A DNA stretch of 64,000 nt from Flavobacterium anseongense (GCF_021608185.1 NZ_JAKIHN010000005.1:1-64000); one strand, 5' to 3'; shown: positions 24,684 to 34,598, counted from the first letter of the stretch. Translations and numbers: made by a program. The notes: a model not told the origin generated them from the letters alone.

Positions 24684-27083
24684 ATGCTAAAAAAAACACT
24701 ACTCCTACTACTACTCTTTTTCTTTGCCATCACAAATGCGCAAAAGAAGATAAACTTAGATGAAGGTTGGAAATTCCATCTCGGAAATTCGGCCAATCCT
24801 GATAAGGATTTCGATTACGGAAATAAGTTGCTATTACACAAATCAAATGTCTTTGAAACAACGATTATCAGTCCAAAATTTGTTGATTCTACCTGGACAA
24901 AGGTTGACGTCCCTCACGATTGGGTTGTGGCACTTCCTTTTGTAAAATCAGCAACACATGAAATGGATAGTCATGGTTACAAACCTGTTGGCGGATTGTA
25001 TCCTGAAACGAGTATTGGTTGGTACAGAAAGCATTTTTCTGTAGATAAAAAAGACGAAGGAAAACGTTTCGAAATCCAATTTGATGGCGTTTATAGAAAT
25101 GCTGCTGTTTGGGTAAATGGTTTTTACGTTGGCACCAATTTTAGTGGTTATGTTGGCAAATCCTACGACATCACTGATTATATGAATTTTGAAAATGAAA
25201 ATGTAATCGTTGTTCGTGTAGATGCAACGCAAAGCGAAGGTTGGTTTTATGAAGGCGCCGGAATTTATCGTCACGTTTGGTTAAACATTCGCAACAATGT
25301 TCATATTCCGGAAGATGGTGTTTTTGTTTATTCAACTGTAAATGGTAAAAATGCTTCCGTAACGATTGAAACAGAAGTCGAAAACAAAAATTTGACTTCT
25401 TCAAAAGGAACTATTTATTCTTATGTAACCGATAGAAATGGAAAACAAATTGCCAAAACTTCGGAACAAAATTTCACACTTTCAGTCAATGGAAAAACTA
25501 CTGTCAAGCAAAAAATTACTTTAAATAATGCCAATTTATGGTCATTAGAAAATCCGTATTTGTACAAAGTCGTTTCTGTTGTAAAGCAAGACAATCAGAT
25601 TGTCGATAAAAAGAAAGTCAATTTCGGAATCAAAACGGTGCGATTTGATGCCAATGAAGGTTTCTTCCTTAACGGAAAACATATCAAAATTCAAGGCACA
25701 AATAATCATCAGGATCACGCTGGTCTTGGAAGTGCATTGCCCGATTTTATGCAATATTACCGCATAAAACTATTAAAAGAAATGGGTTCTAATGCTTACA
25801 GAACAAGTCATAATGCTCCGACTCCGGAACTTTTAGAAGCCTGTGACAGTTTGGGAATGTTGGTTTTAGATGAACAGCGATTATTGAATAGTAGCCCTGA
25901 ATATGTTGACCAATTCCAGCGATTACTTCGTCGTGACCGAAATCATCCTTCCGTATTTTTATGGTCGATTGGAAACGAAGAACAAAACATTCAGGGGAAT
26001 GAATACGGCAAACGAATTGCGCAATCGTTATTGGCTATTCAAAAGAAATTAGATCCTTCGCGAACGAGTACGTATGCTGCCGATATGGGCAATGATTTTA
26101 AAGGTGTAAACGAAGTGATTCCGATTCGAGGATTCAATTACCGCCAATTTGCTGTAGCCGATTATCATCGCGATCATCCAAATCAGCCTTTGCTTGGAAC
26201 CGAAATGGGAAGTACCGTAACCACTCGTGGCATTTATGAAAAAGATGAAATCAAGGCCTATGTTCCCGACCAAGATATTACCGCTCCATGGTGGGCAAGC
26301 AAAGCCGAAGATTGGTGGAAATTAGCCGCCGAAAATAAGTATTGGTTAGGTGGTTTTGTATGGACAGGTTTTGATTATCGTGGTGAACCAACGCCTTATA
26401 AATGGCCAAATATCAATTCGCATTTCGGAATTTTAGATGTTTGCGGTTTCCCGAAAAACATTTATTACTACTATAAAAGTTGGTGGACCAACGAAGATAT
26501 CCTTCATATTTCTCCACATTGGAATTGGCAGGATAAAATTGGAAAGCCAATTGATGTTTGGGTAAACACCAATGCCGATGATGTTGAATTATTTTTAAAC
26601 GGAAAAAGCTTGGGTAAAAAAGTAATGCCACGGAATTCCCATCTGCAATGGCAAGTCAATTACGAGCCAGGAACATTGGAAGCCATTGCATATAAAAAAG
26701 GAAAAAAATTAACTACTAAAGTAGAAACCACAGGTCAGGCATCAAAAGTTATTGTTTCCCCAGACAAAACTGTGATGCTTGCCGATGGTAAAGACGGAAC
26801 GGTTATCAATGTTTCTTTCGTCGATACAAATGGCAAAGAAGTTCCCGATGCAAACAATATGATTTACTTTTCTATTTCAGGCGATGCCAAAATTATTGGT
26901 GTTGGCAATGGCGATCCAAGTTCGCATGAAGCAGATAAATGTGCGGGTGGCATGTGGCAACGAAGCGCTTTCAACGGAAAATGCCAAGTCATTATTCAAG
27001 CTGGGAAAACTGCCGGTTCAGTAATATTGGAAGCCAAATCCAACGGATTGGTTTCCGCTTCAACAACAATACAAATCAAATGA
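24684..27083 (+). CDS. Exported GH2 beta-galactosidase
   Basis: A 799-residue family 2 glycoside hydrolase with a signal peptide (MLKKTLLLLLLFFFAITNAQ). Order: jelly-roll sugar-binding domain, immunoglobulin-like domain, TIM barrel, then extra C-terminal beta domains of the DUF4982 and invasin-like type. Acid/base Glu432 in WSIGNEEQ, nucleophile Glu507 in LLGTEMGST. The ATG at 24684 directly precedes the signal peptide and lies 4 bases after the galactanase stop. It would release galactose from galacto-oligosaccharides in the periplasm. Its stop overlaps the galK start. Confidence 0.93.
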   Translation: MLKKTLLLLLLFFFAITNAQKKINLDEGWKFHLGNSANPDKDFDYGNKLLLHKSNVFETTIISPKFVDSTWTKVDVPHDWVVALPFVKSATHEMDSHGYKPVGGLYPETSIGWYRKHFSVDKKDEGKRFEIQFDGVYRNAAVWVNGFYVGTNFSGYVGKSYDITDYMNFENENVIVVRVDATQSEGWFYEGAGIYRHVWLNIRNNVHIPEDGVFVYSTVNGKNASVTIETEVENKNLTSSKGTIYSYVTDRNGKQIAKTSEQNFTLSVNGKTTVKQKITLNNANLWSLENPYLYKVVSVVKQDNQIVDKKKVNFGIKTVRFDANEGFFLNGKHIKIQGTNNHQDHAGLGSALPDFMQYYRIKLLKEMGSNAYRTSHNAPTPELLEACDSLGMLVLDEQRLLNSSPEYVDQFQRLLRRDRNHPSVFLWSIGNEEQNIQGNEYGKRIAQSLLAIQKKLDPSRTSTYAADMGNDFKGVNEVIPIRGFNYRQFAVADYHRDHPNQPLLGTEMGSTVTTRGIYEKDEIKAYVPDQDITAPWWASKAEDWWKLAAENKYWLGGFVWTGFDYRGEPTPYKWPNINSHFGILDVCGFPKNIYYYYKSWWTNEDILHISPHWNWQDKIGKPIDVWVNTNADDVELFLNGKSLGKKVMPRNSHLQWQVNYEPGTLEAIAYKKGKKLTTKVETTGQASKVIVSPDKTVMLADGKDGTVINVSFVDTNGKEVPDANNMIYFSISGDAKIIGVGNGDPSSHEADKCAGGMWQRSAFNGKCQVIIQAGKTAGSVILEAKSNGLVSASTTIQIK

Positions 27084-28267
27084 AGAAATTAATCCAACAT
27101 ACAACGGAACATTTTGAAAAGTTGTTTCACAACAAGCCGGAATACATTTTTCTGTCTCCGGGAAGAATCAATATTATCGGAGAACATGTTGACTATAACG
27201 ACGGTTTTGTAATGCCGGCCGCCATCAATAAATACATTTGTTTTGCGATTTCAAAAAATGAAAACAGCGAGTGCGCTCTTATTGCCAAAGATTTAAACGA
27301 AGCCTACAAATTTGATTTAAACGATGAGTTAAAACCAGTCGACAAAATGTGGGTGAATTATATTTTGGGTGTGTTGAGTCAGTTAAAAGACAAACACGGA
27401 TTGGCACAAGGTTTCAATATTGTTTTCAGCAGTACGATTCCGATGGGCGCCGGACTTTCTTCTTCAGCAGCTCTCGAATGCGGCATTGGCTATGCTATGA
27501 ATACCTTGTTTGATTTGGGTTTAACCAAAGAACAAATCGCACTCATCGGACAAAAATCAGAACATACTTTTGTGGGCGTGAATTGTGGTATCATGGATCA
27601 GTTTGCTTCGGTTTTTGGCAAAAAGGATAAAGTCATCAAACTCGATTGCAATACTTTGGAATATGAATATTACAATGCCGACTTCAGGAAATATTCGTTA
27701 CTTTTATTGGACAGCAATGTAAAACACACGCACTTAACTTCGGGTTATAATGTGAGAAGAAAGGAAGTCGAAAAAGGATTGGCTATTATAAAAAAGAACT
27801 TCCCAAATGTAAAAACATTCAGAGATTGCACTGAAGAAATGGTTTTGGAACTAAACGAACAATTAGGAAGAACAATTTTTAAACGCTGTCATTTTGTTGT
27901 GAAAGAGATTCAACGTGTTCGTGATGCTGCAACTGCTTTGAATAATTCTGATTTTGCAACATTAGGCAAATTGATGTCGGAAACACATAATGGTTTGTCC
28001 AAAGAATACGAAGTGAGTTGTGACGAAATTGACTTTTTAGTCGATGCTGTTCAACAGGATAAAACTGTTTTAGGATCCCGAATGATGGGTGGCGGGTTTG
28101 GAGGTTGCTCTATCAACTTAGTTGAAAAAGGAACCGAAGAAGTACTTATTAAAACCATTTCCAAAAGTTACTTAAACGCTTTTGGCATAGAATTAAAAGC
28201 TTATAAAGTAAAAATTTCAAAAGGCACAACGCTTTACAAAATCAAAAATGACACAATTCAACAATAA
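27080..28267 (+). CDS. galK: Galactokinase
   Basis: A 395-residue GHMP kinase that makes galactose 1-phosphate. The galactokinase signature GRINIIGEHVDYNDG is at 28-42, the ATP-binding MGAGLSSSAAL at 122-132, and a GSRMMGGGFGGCSINL motif lies near the C-terminus. The ATG at 27080 forms an ATGA overlap with the beta-galactosidase stop; the in-frame extension from 26939 lies inside that gene and is not used. Confidence 0.96.
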   Translation: MKKLIQHTTEHFEKLFHNKPEYIFLSPGRINIIGEHVDYNDGFVMPAAINKYICFAISKNENSECALIAKDLNEAYKFDLNDELKPVDKMWVNYILGVLSQLKDKHGLAQGFNIVFSSTIPMGAGLSSSAALECGIGYAMNTLFDLGLTKEQIALIGQKSEHTFVGVNCGIMDQFASVFGKKDKVIKLDCNTLEYEYYNADFRKYSLLLLDSNVKHTHLTSGYNVRRKEVEKGLAIIKKNFPNVKTFRDCTEEMVLELNEQLGRTIFKRCHFVVKEIQRVRDAATALNNSDFATLGKLMSETHNGLSKEYEVSCDEIDFLVDAVQQDKTVLGSRMMGGGFGGCSINLVEKGTEEVLIKTISKSYLNAFGIELKAYKVKISKGTTLYKIKNDTIQQ

Positions 28268-29300
28268 CGAACATCCACATAGAAGATACAATCCTTTGCT
28301 TGACGAATGGATATTGGTTTCGCCACATCGTAATAAGCGTCCCTGGCAGGGGCAAAATGAAAAACTACACGAAGACAATCGCCCCGAACACGATGAAAAC
28401 TGTTATTTATGCGCCGGAAATGTTCGTGCAAATGGTATAAAAAATCCTGATTACACGGATTGTTATGTATTCGAAAATGATTTTTCGGCTTTACTAAGAG
28501 AGGAAGTCAATTATGAAAATAAAAACAATTCCTTATTCCAATTAAAACCCGAAAGAGGCATCAATAAAGTCGTTTGTTTTTCGCCAAAACACAATATCAC
28601 TTTGCCGGAAATGGAAGTTTCTGATATTGAAAAAGTGGTGCAAACCTGGGCCGAACAATACATCGAATTGGGAAGTCACGACTATATCAACTACGTTCAG
28701 ATTTTTGAAAACAAAGGCAGCGTGATGGGTTGCAGCAATCCGCATCCGCACGGACAAATTTGGGCACAATCATCTTTGCCAACACAGGTTGAAAAAACTC
28801 AAAAAAGCCTTCGCGCCTATTTCGAAAAAAACAATTCGAGCTTATTAAAAGATTATTTAGAAGCCGAATTAAAAAAGGAAGAACGCATTGTTTTAGAAAA
28901 CAATCATTTTGCGGTCGTGGTCCCGTTTTGGGCAATCTGGCCATACGAAACGATGATTATCAGCAAGAGGCATTTTGGCAATATCATCGCGATGACGGCA
29001 GCAGAAACTTCAGCATTTGCCGAAATCATCAAAGGAATTACCGTGAAATACGACAACCTTTTTGAAACTTCTTTTCCGTATTCAGCCGGAATTCATCAAG
29101 CGCCAACCGACAGGGTTTCGCATCCCGAATGGCATTTTCACATGCATTTTTATCCACCATTATTGCGAAGCGCAACTGTGAAAAAATTCATGGTAGGATA
29201 CGAAATGCTGGGTGAAGCACAACGCGATATTTCGCCTGAACAAAGTGCTAAAATTTTAAGAGACTTACCAAACCAACATTATAAAACCAAAACCAATTGA
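28248..29300 (+). CDS. galT: UDP-glucose--hexose-1-phosphate (galactose-1-phosphate) uridylyltransferase
   Basis: A 350-residue HIT-superfamily enzyme of the Leloir pathway. Zinc ligands Cys52 and Cys55 in CYLCAGN, and the active-site HPH (166-168) in NPHPHGQIW with His168 as the nucleophile. It overlaps galK by 20 bases and precedes the symporter by 1 base. galE, the third Leloir gene, is not in the window. Confidence 0.96.
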   Translation: MTQFNNNEHPHRRYNPLLDEWILVSPHRNKRPWQGQNEKLHEDNRPEHDENCYLCAGNVRANGIKNPDYTDCYVFENDFSALLREEVNYENKNNSLFQLKPERGINKVVCFSPKHNITLPEMEVSDIEKVVQTWAEQYIELGSHDYINYVQIFENKGSVMGCSNPHPHGQIWAQSSLPTQVEKTQKSLRAYFEKNNSSLLKDYLEAELKKEERIVLENNHFAVVVPFWAIWPYETMIISKRHFGNIIAMTAAETSAFAEIIKGITVKYDNLFETSFPYSAGIHQAPTDRVSHPEWHFHMHFYPPLLRSATVKKFMVGYEMLGEAQRDISPEQSAKILRDLPNQHYKTKTN

Positions 29301-29301
29301 T

Positions 29302-30972
29302 ATGCAAACCTTAGCCACCCAAGATTATATTGTTTTCTTCCTGTATTTCGTCATTATCGTAGGCTACGGATTCTGGATTTACAACCGAAAAAAGAAAGCA
29401 CAAGCCAGCAGTAATGACTATTTTCTGGCCGAAGGTTCACTGACTTGGTGGGCGATTGGTGCGTCCTTAATTGCGAGTAACATCAGTGCCGAACAATTTA
29501 TCGGAATGAGTGGCAGTGGTTTCAAAATGGGTTTAGCAATTGCCACTTATGAATGGATGGCAGCGGCTACGTTAGTCATAGTTGCGGTTTTCTTTATGCC
29601 GGTTTATCTGAAGAATAAAATTTTTACGATGCCACAATACCTCAACAAACGTTACAACAGCAACGTGGCAATGATTATGGCGGTATTTTGGCTCCTGCTT
29701 TATGTCTTGGTGAATCTGACTTCTATTTTATATTTGGGCGCTTTGGCGATTAGCAGTATTTCGGGATTAAACATTACTTTTTGCATGATATTCTTGGCGT
29801 TTTTTGCTGTGATGATTACGCTTGGCGGAATGAAAGTTATTGGTTATACCGATGTGATTCAGGTGTTCTTTTTGATTTTGGGTGGATTGGTAACCACTTA
29901 TTTGGCTCTGAATTTAGTCGCAACCGAATTTGGTTCAACCGGAGTTATCAATGGATTTAATCTGATGCAGGAGAAAGCAGGTGATCATTTCCACATGATA
30001 TTTGATAAATCGAATCCCAATTATATGGACTTACCCGGATTATCCGTTTTGATTGGTGGTATGTTAATCATTAATTTGAATTATTGGGGTTGCAACCAAT
30101 ACATCACGCAAAGAGCTTTGGGCGCTGATTTAAAAACGGCACGTAGCGGAATCTTATTTGCAGCTTTCTTAAAATTACTAATGCCTGTCATCGTGGTTTT
30201 ACCGGGAATTGCGGCTTTTGTTTTATACCAAAACGGTCATTTTCAAACCGAGATGTTGCAGGATGGAAGCGTAAATCCTGACCGAGCTTATCCAATCTTA
30301 TTGAACTTATTACCTGTTGGATTAAAAGGATTGTCGTTTGCTGCGTTAACTGCGGCGATAGTAGCCTCTTTAGCCGGAAAAGCCAATAGTATTGCGACTA
30401 TTTTCACCCTAGACATTTATAAAACCAAATTAAATGTCGAAGCAGATGAAAAGAAATTAGTAAAAATCGGGAAAACAACTATTATAACCGCTATGATTGT
30501 AGCTGTGGTTGTGGCTCCATTTTTAGGTATCGATAAAAAAGGTGGATTTCAATACATTCAGGAATATACAGGTTTTGTGAGTCCGGGAGTTTTCGCGATG
30601 TTTATTCTTGGATTCTTCTGGAAAAAAACAACTTCAAATGCCGCTTTGTTTGCAACGATTGGCGGATTCCTATTCTCGATTATTTTCAAATTCATGCCTG
30701 CTTTTGTCGATTTATCATTCCTGAATCCGATGGGATTTGCTGTGCCAAATGCAGATGGCCTTTATGAAATTCCGTTTATTGACCGTATGGGATTTGTATT
30801 CCTGATTTGCGTGATTGGTATGTATTTCATCAGTAGCTATGAAAACAAAAAAGGCGTTCAGCCAAACGGTTTAGAAGTAGATAAAACGATGTTCAAAATG
30901 TCGCCGGGCTTCACAGTTGGAATGTTGATTATCACGGCTATTTTAGCTGCATTGTATACTGTTTTCTGGTAG
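29302..30972 (+). CDS. Sodium:solute symporter (SSS/SGLT family), probable galactose transporter
   Basis: A 556-residue inner-membrane transporter with about fourteen hydrophobic helices. SNISAEQFIGMSGSGFKMGLAIATYEW is the typical second-helix region of SGLT-like sugar symporters. It is the last gene of the galactan operon, so galactose is the expected solute. A terminator follows within 35 bases. Confidence 0.93.
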   Translation: MQTLATQDYIVFFLYFVIIVGYGFWIYNRKKKAQASSNDYFLAEGSLTWWAIGASLIASNISAEQFIGMSGSGFKMGLAIATYEWMAAATLVIVAVFFMPVYLKNKIFTMPQYLNKRYNSNVAMIMAVFWLLLYVLVNLTSILYLGALAISSISGLNITFCMIFLAFFAVMITLGGMKVIGYTDVIQVFFLILGGLVTTYLALNLVATEFGSTGVINGFNLMQEKAGDHFHMIFDKSNPNYMDLPGLSVLIGGMLIINLNYWGCNQYITQRALGADLKTARSGILFAAFLKLLMPVIVVLPGIAAFVLYQNGHFQTEMLQDGSVNPDRAYPILLNLLPVGLKGLSFAALTAAIVASLAGKANSIATIFTLDIYKTKLNVEADEKKLVKIGKTTIITAMIVAVVVAPFLGIDKKGGFQYIQEYTGFVSPGVFAMFILGFFWKKTTSNAALFATIGGFLFSIIFKFMPAFVDLSFLNPMGFAVPNADGLYEIPFIDRMGFVFLICVIGMYFISSYENKKGVQPNGLEVDKTMFKMSPGFTVGMLIITAILAALYTVFW

Positions 30973-31003
30973 AAAACCACTTGCATTCTTTCGAATTATA
31001 ATA

Positions 31004-31043
31004 AAAACCCAGTCTCGTTCAAAAAAGAGATTGGGTTTTTTAG
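31004..31043. terminator. Terminator of the galactan/galactose operon
   Basis: CCCAGTCTC (31008-31016) pairs with GAGATTGGG (31027-31035), with an upstream A5 run and a T6 run after. The stem nearly duplicates the terminator at 21469-21502. Confidence 0.88.
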
Positions 31044-31077
31044 TAAGTTTGAAATACCAAACAATAACTTCCAAAAA

Positions 31078-32019
31078 ATGAAACTAAAAACTACTTTTTT
31101 ACATTTCATGCTAATCATACTCCCGGTAATTAGCTTCGGGCAAATCGCTATTACAAATGTTGGTGAAATAGCTAAAATAAAAAACGGCACTACGTTCTTC
31201 GCTATGAGTAATCCGGCATCTCCAAAAGCAGCTGCTTATGTAGAAGCTATCAAAAAAAACTGGACACTTTCAAAAGTAGAGTGCATAAAATATACAGAGG
31301 TAGAAAAAAACATTGCGCCTAATAATAGCTTTGTTACCATTACTGCGAATATGACCAGTTCCAATAGTACAACTGCTAGCACAGAAACCCATATTTATTT
31401 AGAACTCTGGACGACTAACGGAAAGTATACTTATGATCCAAAAAAGAGAAAACACTTCAATCAAGCGGATAAAATTTCAATAGCCACTTTAGAACTTTTT
31501 GGCGATTTCACCGCGCAAAATTATCCAAGCAGTTTATACAAAATGGACTATGGTGCTGATGGCCATCTTGAAAATTGGAGTTCCGGCATCCTTGCCAATT
31601 ATATTCAACAACTGACAATCTTGCTCAATAAAGGTGAAATCCATGAAGCCAAAACAACTTTTTACAACAAAGATGAATTCAAAAAACTAGCCTCCGAAAC
31701 GCTGTTTATTCCCGATTATGTAATGACTAAGTTTTCGAAAAATGCAGATGACGAAAGCAAAAAATTTGATACAAAAGAAATCTTTGACGGCTACAATCTG
31801 ACATACAAATTACTTTCTTTGGAGGAACTCAATGATAAAATCCTGAACAATCCGACGCCAATATACTACTTGCTGTTCATCAAAACCATTAACGATAAAT
31901 TTATCACGGTAACCAATTCTAAAACTGGTGAGATTGTTTATTCAGAGTATTCGGGTTCGGCTTCCAACTTTAAATCGAGCGATTTGAAAGAGTTGCAGAA
32001 AGCGCTTCAGAAAAAGTAA
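31078..32019 (+). CDS. Secreted hypothetical protein
   Basis: A 313-residue protein with a clear type I signal peptide (MKLKTTFLHFMLIILPVISFGQ). I do not recognise the rest. The middle (about 60-130) alternates beta strands; the C-terminal half has helices and ends in a charged KELQKALQKK tail. No Cys in the mature part apart from one (VECIKYTE), no sorting domain. It stands alone between the gal terminator and a convergent L,D-transpeptidase gene. Confidence 0.75.
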   Translation: MKLKTTFLHFMLIILPVISFGQIAITNVGEIAKIKNGTTFFAMSNPASPKAAAYVEAIKKNWTLSKVECIKYTEVEKNIAPNNSFVTITANMTSSNSTTASTETHIYLELWTTNGKYTYDPKKRKHFNQADKISIATLELFGDFTAQNYPSSLYKMDYGADGHLENWSSGILANYIQQLTILLNKGEIHEAKTTFYNKDEFKKLASETLFIPDYVMTKFSKNADDESKKFDTKEIFDGYNLTYKLLSLEELNDKILNNPTPIYYLLFIKTINDKFITVTNSKTGEIVYSEYSGSASNFKSSDLKELQKALQKK

Positions 32020-32024
32020 AACAA

Positions 32025-33605
32025 CTATTCTTCAACCAACATAGCGGCTAACCGCTCATCTCTTTCATAAATATCTTTATAGAAATTGATAGTGCCATCA
32101 GCATCAACCCAAGCGGTGAAATAACCTATGTAAACCGGAATTTTGTTTTTTAGTGTGTACCAGGATTCTTTTCCTTTATTCATTGCAGCATCTATTTTTT
32201 CCGGTGTCCAATTTTCATCATCTTCCAAAATTAAATTAGCCAATTCCTTTGGTTTTTCCACTCTAATGCAACCATGGCTAAAGGCTCTTTTCTCCTGATT
32301 AAACAATTCTTTGGCTGGTGAGTCGTGCAAATAAATATTATTCGAATTTGGAAACAAGAACTTAACCAAACCCAAGGAATTATTTTTTCCGGGTTTTTGT
32401 CTGATGTTTGCTCCGTTCCATTCCATATTATGTTTTGCCAAATAGTTTTTATTCTTCGCAATTCCTGGCAGAATTTCTTTTTCTTTTATACTTGTAGGCA
32501 CATTCCAATACGGACTAAATACAATATAACTCATCATTCCGCTAAAAATAACCGTCTTGTTCATCATGCTTCCCACCACAACTTTCGAATTCAAAACCGG
32601 CTGCCCATCTTTGAAATATCTCAAATGATATGACGGAATATTAACTACGATAAATTCCTTGGCTTTTGCCACATCGGTAGCAATCCATCGGCAACGTTCC
32701 ATATTGACGATAATGGTTTTAATACGACTGCTAATAGGCACATTCATCTCATCGATATGCTTTGGCAAAATGATTTTGTCTAATTTAAAACCATTGCGTT
32801 TTTTGTATTTCAAAACCGCTTGCTGAAGTGCAAATCCGTATAATTTTCGGCCCGAATCAACATCAATATCTCCGGTTAAAAACAATCGGGTTCTAATTTT
32901 GGCTACAACATCGGAACTGTCACCGGGTTTTATTGATACAAAATCTTTAGGAACAGTTATAGAGTCCCAACCGCCTTTTTGCTCTAAATCTCTGTACTTT
33001 TTTAGTACCGTTTTGAGTTTATAATATTGCTCAATGTGCTGTTCCTTTTTGTCGATGAGTTTTGGGTCAACCAACAAAGAATCTAAATAGGTTACATAAG
33101 ATTGCTTTTCACGAGGCAAATACCATTCTAATTCATTTGATTTTGAATCATCAATTCCCTGAAGCACTTTATTGGTATAGTAGAAATAATAGTTAGATAA
33201 AAATAACTCTACATCAATATCGGGTTTTGCAGAAGTCTTTTGAAACAAGGCATCAAGCGTTTCTTTATAAGGCACTTTTGTAATTACGCCATCTTCGAAC
33301 AAGTTGTTTATTTTATTGTAGATGACATCGGCGGTTTCTTTTCTGCCTTTTTTGTCATACCAAATAAAATCGAAGTTGTTTTTTTGATACAAGGAAAGCA
33401 CTTGCTTTTTATATAAAATCAATTTGGGATATTTGGCATAAAAGGTTTCCACCAAAGTGCTGTCAAAAGACAAGGAAAATGATTCCTGCTTCTTTTTGAC
33501 CATGGCAATTTCTTTGCTTTCATTGTTAGCACAATACCAACTCGTCAAACAAATACTCGCTACAAAAAGCATTAGTAAAAATGCGTATAACCTCGCCTTG
33601 TTCAT
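32025..33605 (-). CDS. L,D-transpeptidase (YcbB/LdtD-like)
   Basis: A 526-residue cell-wall enzyme. An N-terminal hydrophobic anchor (about 6-24) leads to a helical region, then a peptidoglycan-binding repeat (about 225-270, KPGDSSDVVAKIRTRLFLTGD). The YkuD catalytic domain ends in SHGCIRV with nucleophile Cys446. The large insertion between binding repeat and catalytic motif is as in YcbB/LdtD. It forms 3-3 cross-links or attaches proteins to peptidoglycan in the periplasm. Convergent with the upstream hypothetical gene, 5 bases apart. Confidence 0.92.
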   Translation of the reverse strand: MNKARLYAFLLMLFVASICLTSWYCANNESKEIAMVKKKQESFSLSFDSTLVETFYAKYPKLILYKKQVLSLYQKNNFDFIWYDKKGRKETADVIYNKINNLFEDGVITKVPYKETLDALFQKTSAKPDIDVELFLSNYYFYYTNKVLQGIDDSKSNELEWYLPREKQSYVTYLDSLLVDPKLIDKKEQHIEQYYKLKTVLKKYRDLEQKGGWDSITVPKDFVSIKPGDSSDVVAKIRTRLFLTGDIDVDSGRKLYGFALQQAVLKYKKRNGFKLDKIILPKHIDEMNVPISSRIKTIIVNMERCRWIATDVAKAKEFIVVNIPSYHLRYFKDGQPVLNSKVVVGSMMNKTVIFSGMMSYIVFSPYWNVPTSIKEKEILPGIAKNKNYLAKHNMEWNGANIRQKPGKNNSLGLVKFLFPNSNNIYLHDSPAKELFNQEKRAFSHGCIRVEKPKELANLILEDDENWTPEKIDAAMNKGKESWYTLKNKIPVYIGYFTAWVDADGTINFYKDIYERDERLAAMLVEE

Positions 33606-33729
33606 TTACTTTTGTTTATTCAGTTTATAAAAATACAAAAACTAATAGCATAGTTTGACAATCGCAAATAGTATATTTACATCACCGTTTCTAATTACAA
33701 TGATAAACTAAATCAAACATGTAACCCTT

Positions 33730-34233
33730 ATGAAAAAAACACTTCTTTTCATACTATTCCATTTCTTTGTTATCAATGTTGATGCTCAAAATGAAAGCAA
33801 AGCACAAATCAACAATTCACTCGATGCCTGGCACAAAGCTGCTGCCGAAGCCAATTATAAAAACTATTTTGATGCCTTAACAGATGATGCTGTTTTTATC
33901 GGAACTGATGCAACAGAAAACTGGGCTAAACCTGCTTTCGAAGCATTTGCCAAACCTTATTTTGATAAAGGAAAGGCATGGAGTTTTACCGCATTAGAAA
34001 GACATATTTATTTTAGTCAAGACAAAAAAACAGCTTGGTTTGATGAATTACTCGATACACAAATGAAAATCTGTCGTGGTTCCGGAGTGCTTGTCTTTAT
34101 AAATAACCAATGGAAAATAAAGCATTATGTACTTTCTATGACTATTCCAAATGACAACATCGACGAAGTCATAAAAACAAAAACTCCAATAGAAGACGCT
34201 TTAATTAGCGATTTGAAAAACAAAAAAAAGTAA
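33730..34233 (+). CDS. Secreted NTF2-like (SnoaL-type) protein
   Basis: A 167-residue protein with a signal peptide (ends near DAQ, residue 20) and an NTF2-like cone-shaped fold. The helical LDAWHKAAAEANYKNYFDAL start, a DDAVFIGTDATE strand and W-rich C-terminal strands (NNQWKIKHYVLSM) are typical of SnoaL_3/DUF4440 proteins. No catalytic residues can be assigned. Probably periplasmic, single gene. Confidence 0.82.
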   Translation: MKKTLLFILFHFFVINVDAQNESKAQINNSLDAWHKAAAEANYKNYFDALTDDAVFIGTDATENWAKPAFEAFAKPYFDKGKAWSFTALERHIYFSQDKKTAWFDELLDTQMKICRGSGVLVFINNQWKIKHYVLSMTIPNDNIDEVIKTKTPIEDALISDLKNKKK

Positions 34234-34299
34234 AACTTTTACTTCCCGAAAACCATAATCTTTCTTTTCTCGTAATTGAGTCTAAGAACCCCAAATTCA

Positions 34300-34413
34300 A
34301 TGATTATGGATATCAACAAAAAAATTAATAAATTATTTGGAACCACTGCTTTTATAGCAATGCTTGCGGTGTTATTTCTTGTTTTTTATTTAACCCTGTT
34401 TGCTCCGGTTTAA
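34300..34413 (+). CDS. Candidate 37-residue single-helix membrane peptide
   Basis: An ATG-initiated frame of 37 codons with a positively charged start (DINKKINKLFG) followed by one strongly hydrophobic helix (TTAFIAMLAVLFLVFYLTLFAPV) and a stop. This is the layout of small bacterial membrane proteins. A second ATG at 34306 could be the start. A terminator-like hairpin follows at 34469-34504, so it may have its own transcript. It is in the region upstream of the HMA-like and globin-like genes, but no functional link is shown. Confidence 0.55.
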   Translation: MIMDINKKINKLFGTTAFIAMLAVLFLVFYLTLFAPV

Positions 34414-34468
34414 AACAAATGCTTGTGCTTAAATTACTTAAGATGTTTTGGTTAGTTTTGGTTGGAAA

Positions 34469-34504
34469 GAAAAGCGCTGTTTCGTGTCAAAGGCAGCGCT
34501 TTTC
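34469..34504. terminator. Hairpin terminator
   Basis: GAAAAGCGCTG (34469-34479) and CAGCGCTTTTC (34494-34504) form a perfect 11-bp stem with a 14-base loop, flanked by A- and T-rich ends. It separates the 37-residue peptide from the HMA-like gene. Confidence 0.7.
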
Positions 34505-34598
34505 GATTCAAAACATTCTTCTTTTCTATTTTTTTTCACTTTAAAAAACCAAAACTGTTCTTTTCACGTAAATCAATTTACAAACAAAAAAAAACATC

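Noticed and set aside
26939-27079. N-terminal extension of galactokinase
   Set aside because: It lies inside the beta-galactosidase gene; the ATG at 27080 matches the family start and forms an ATGA overlap.
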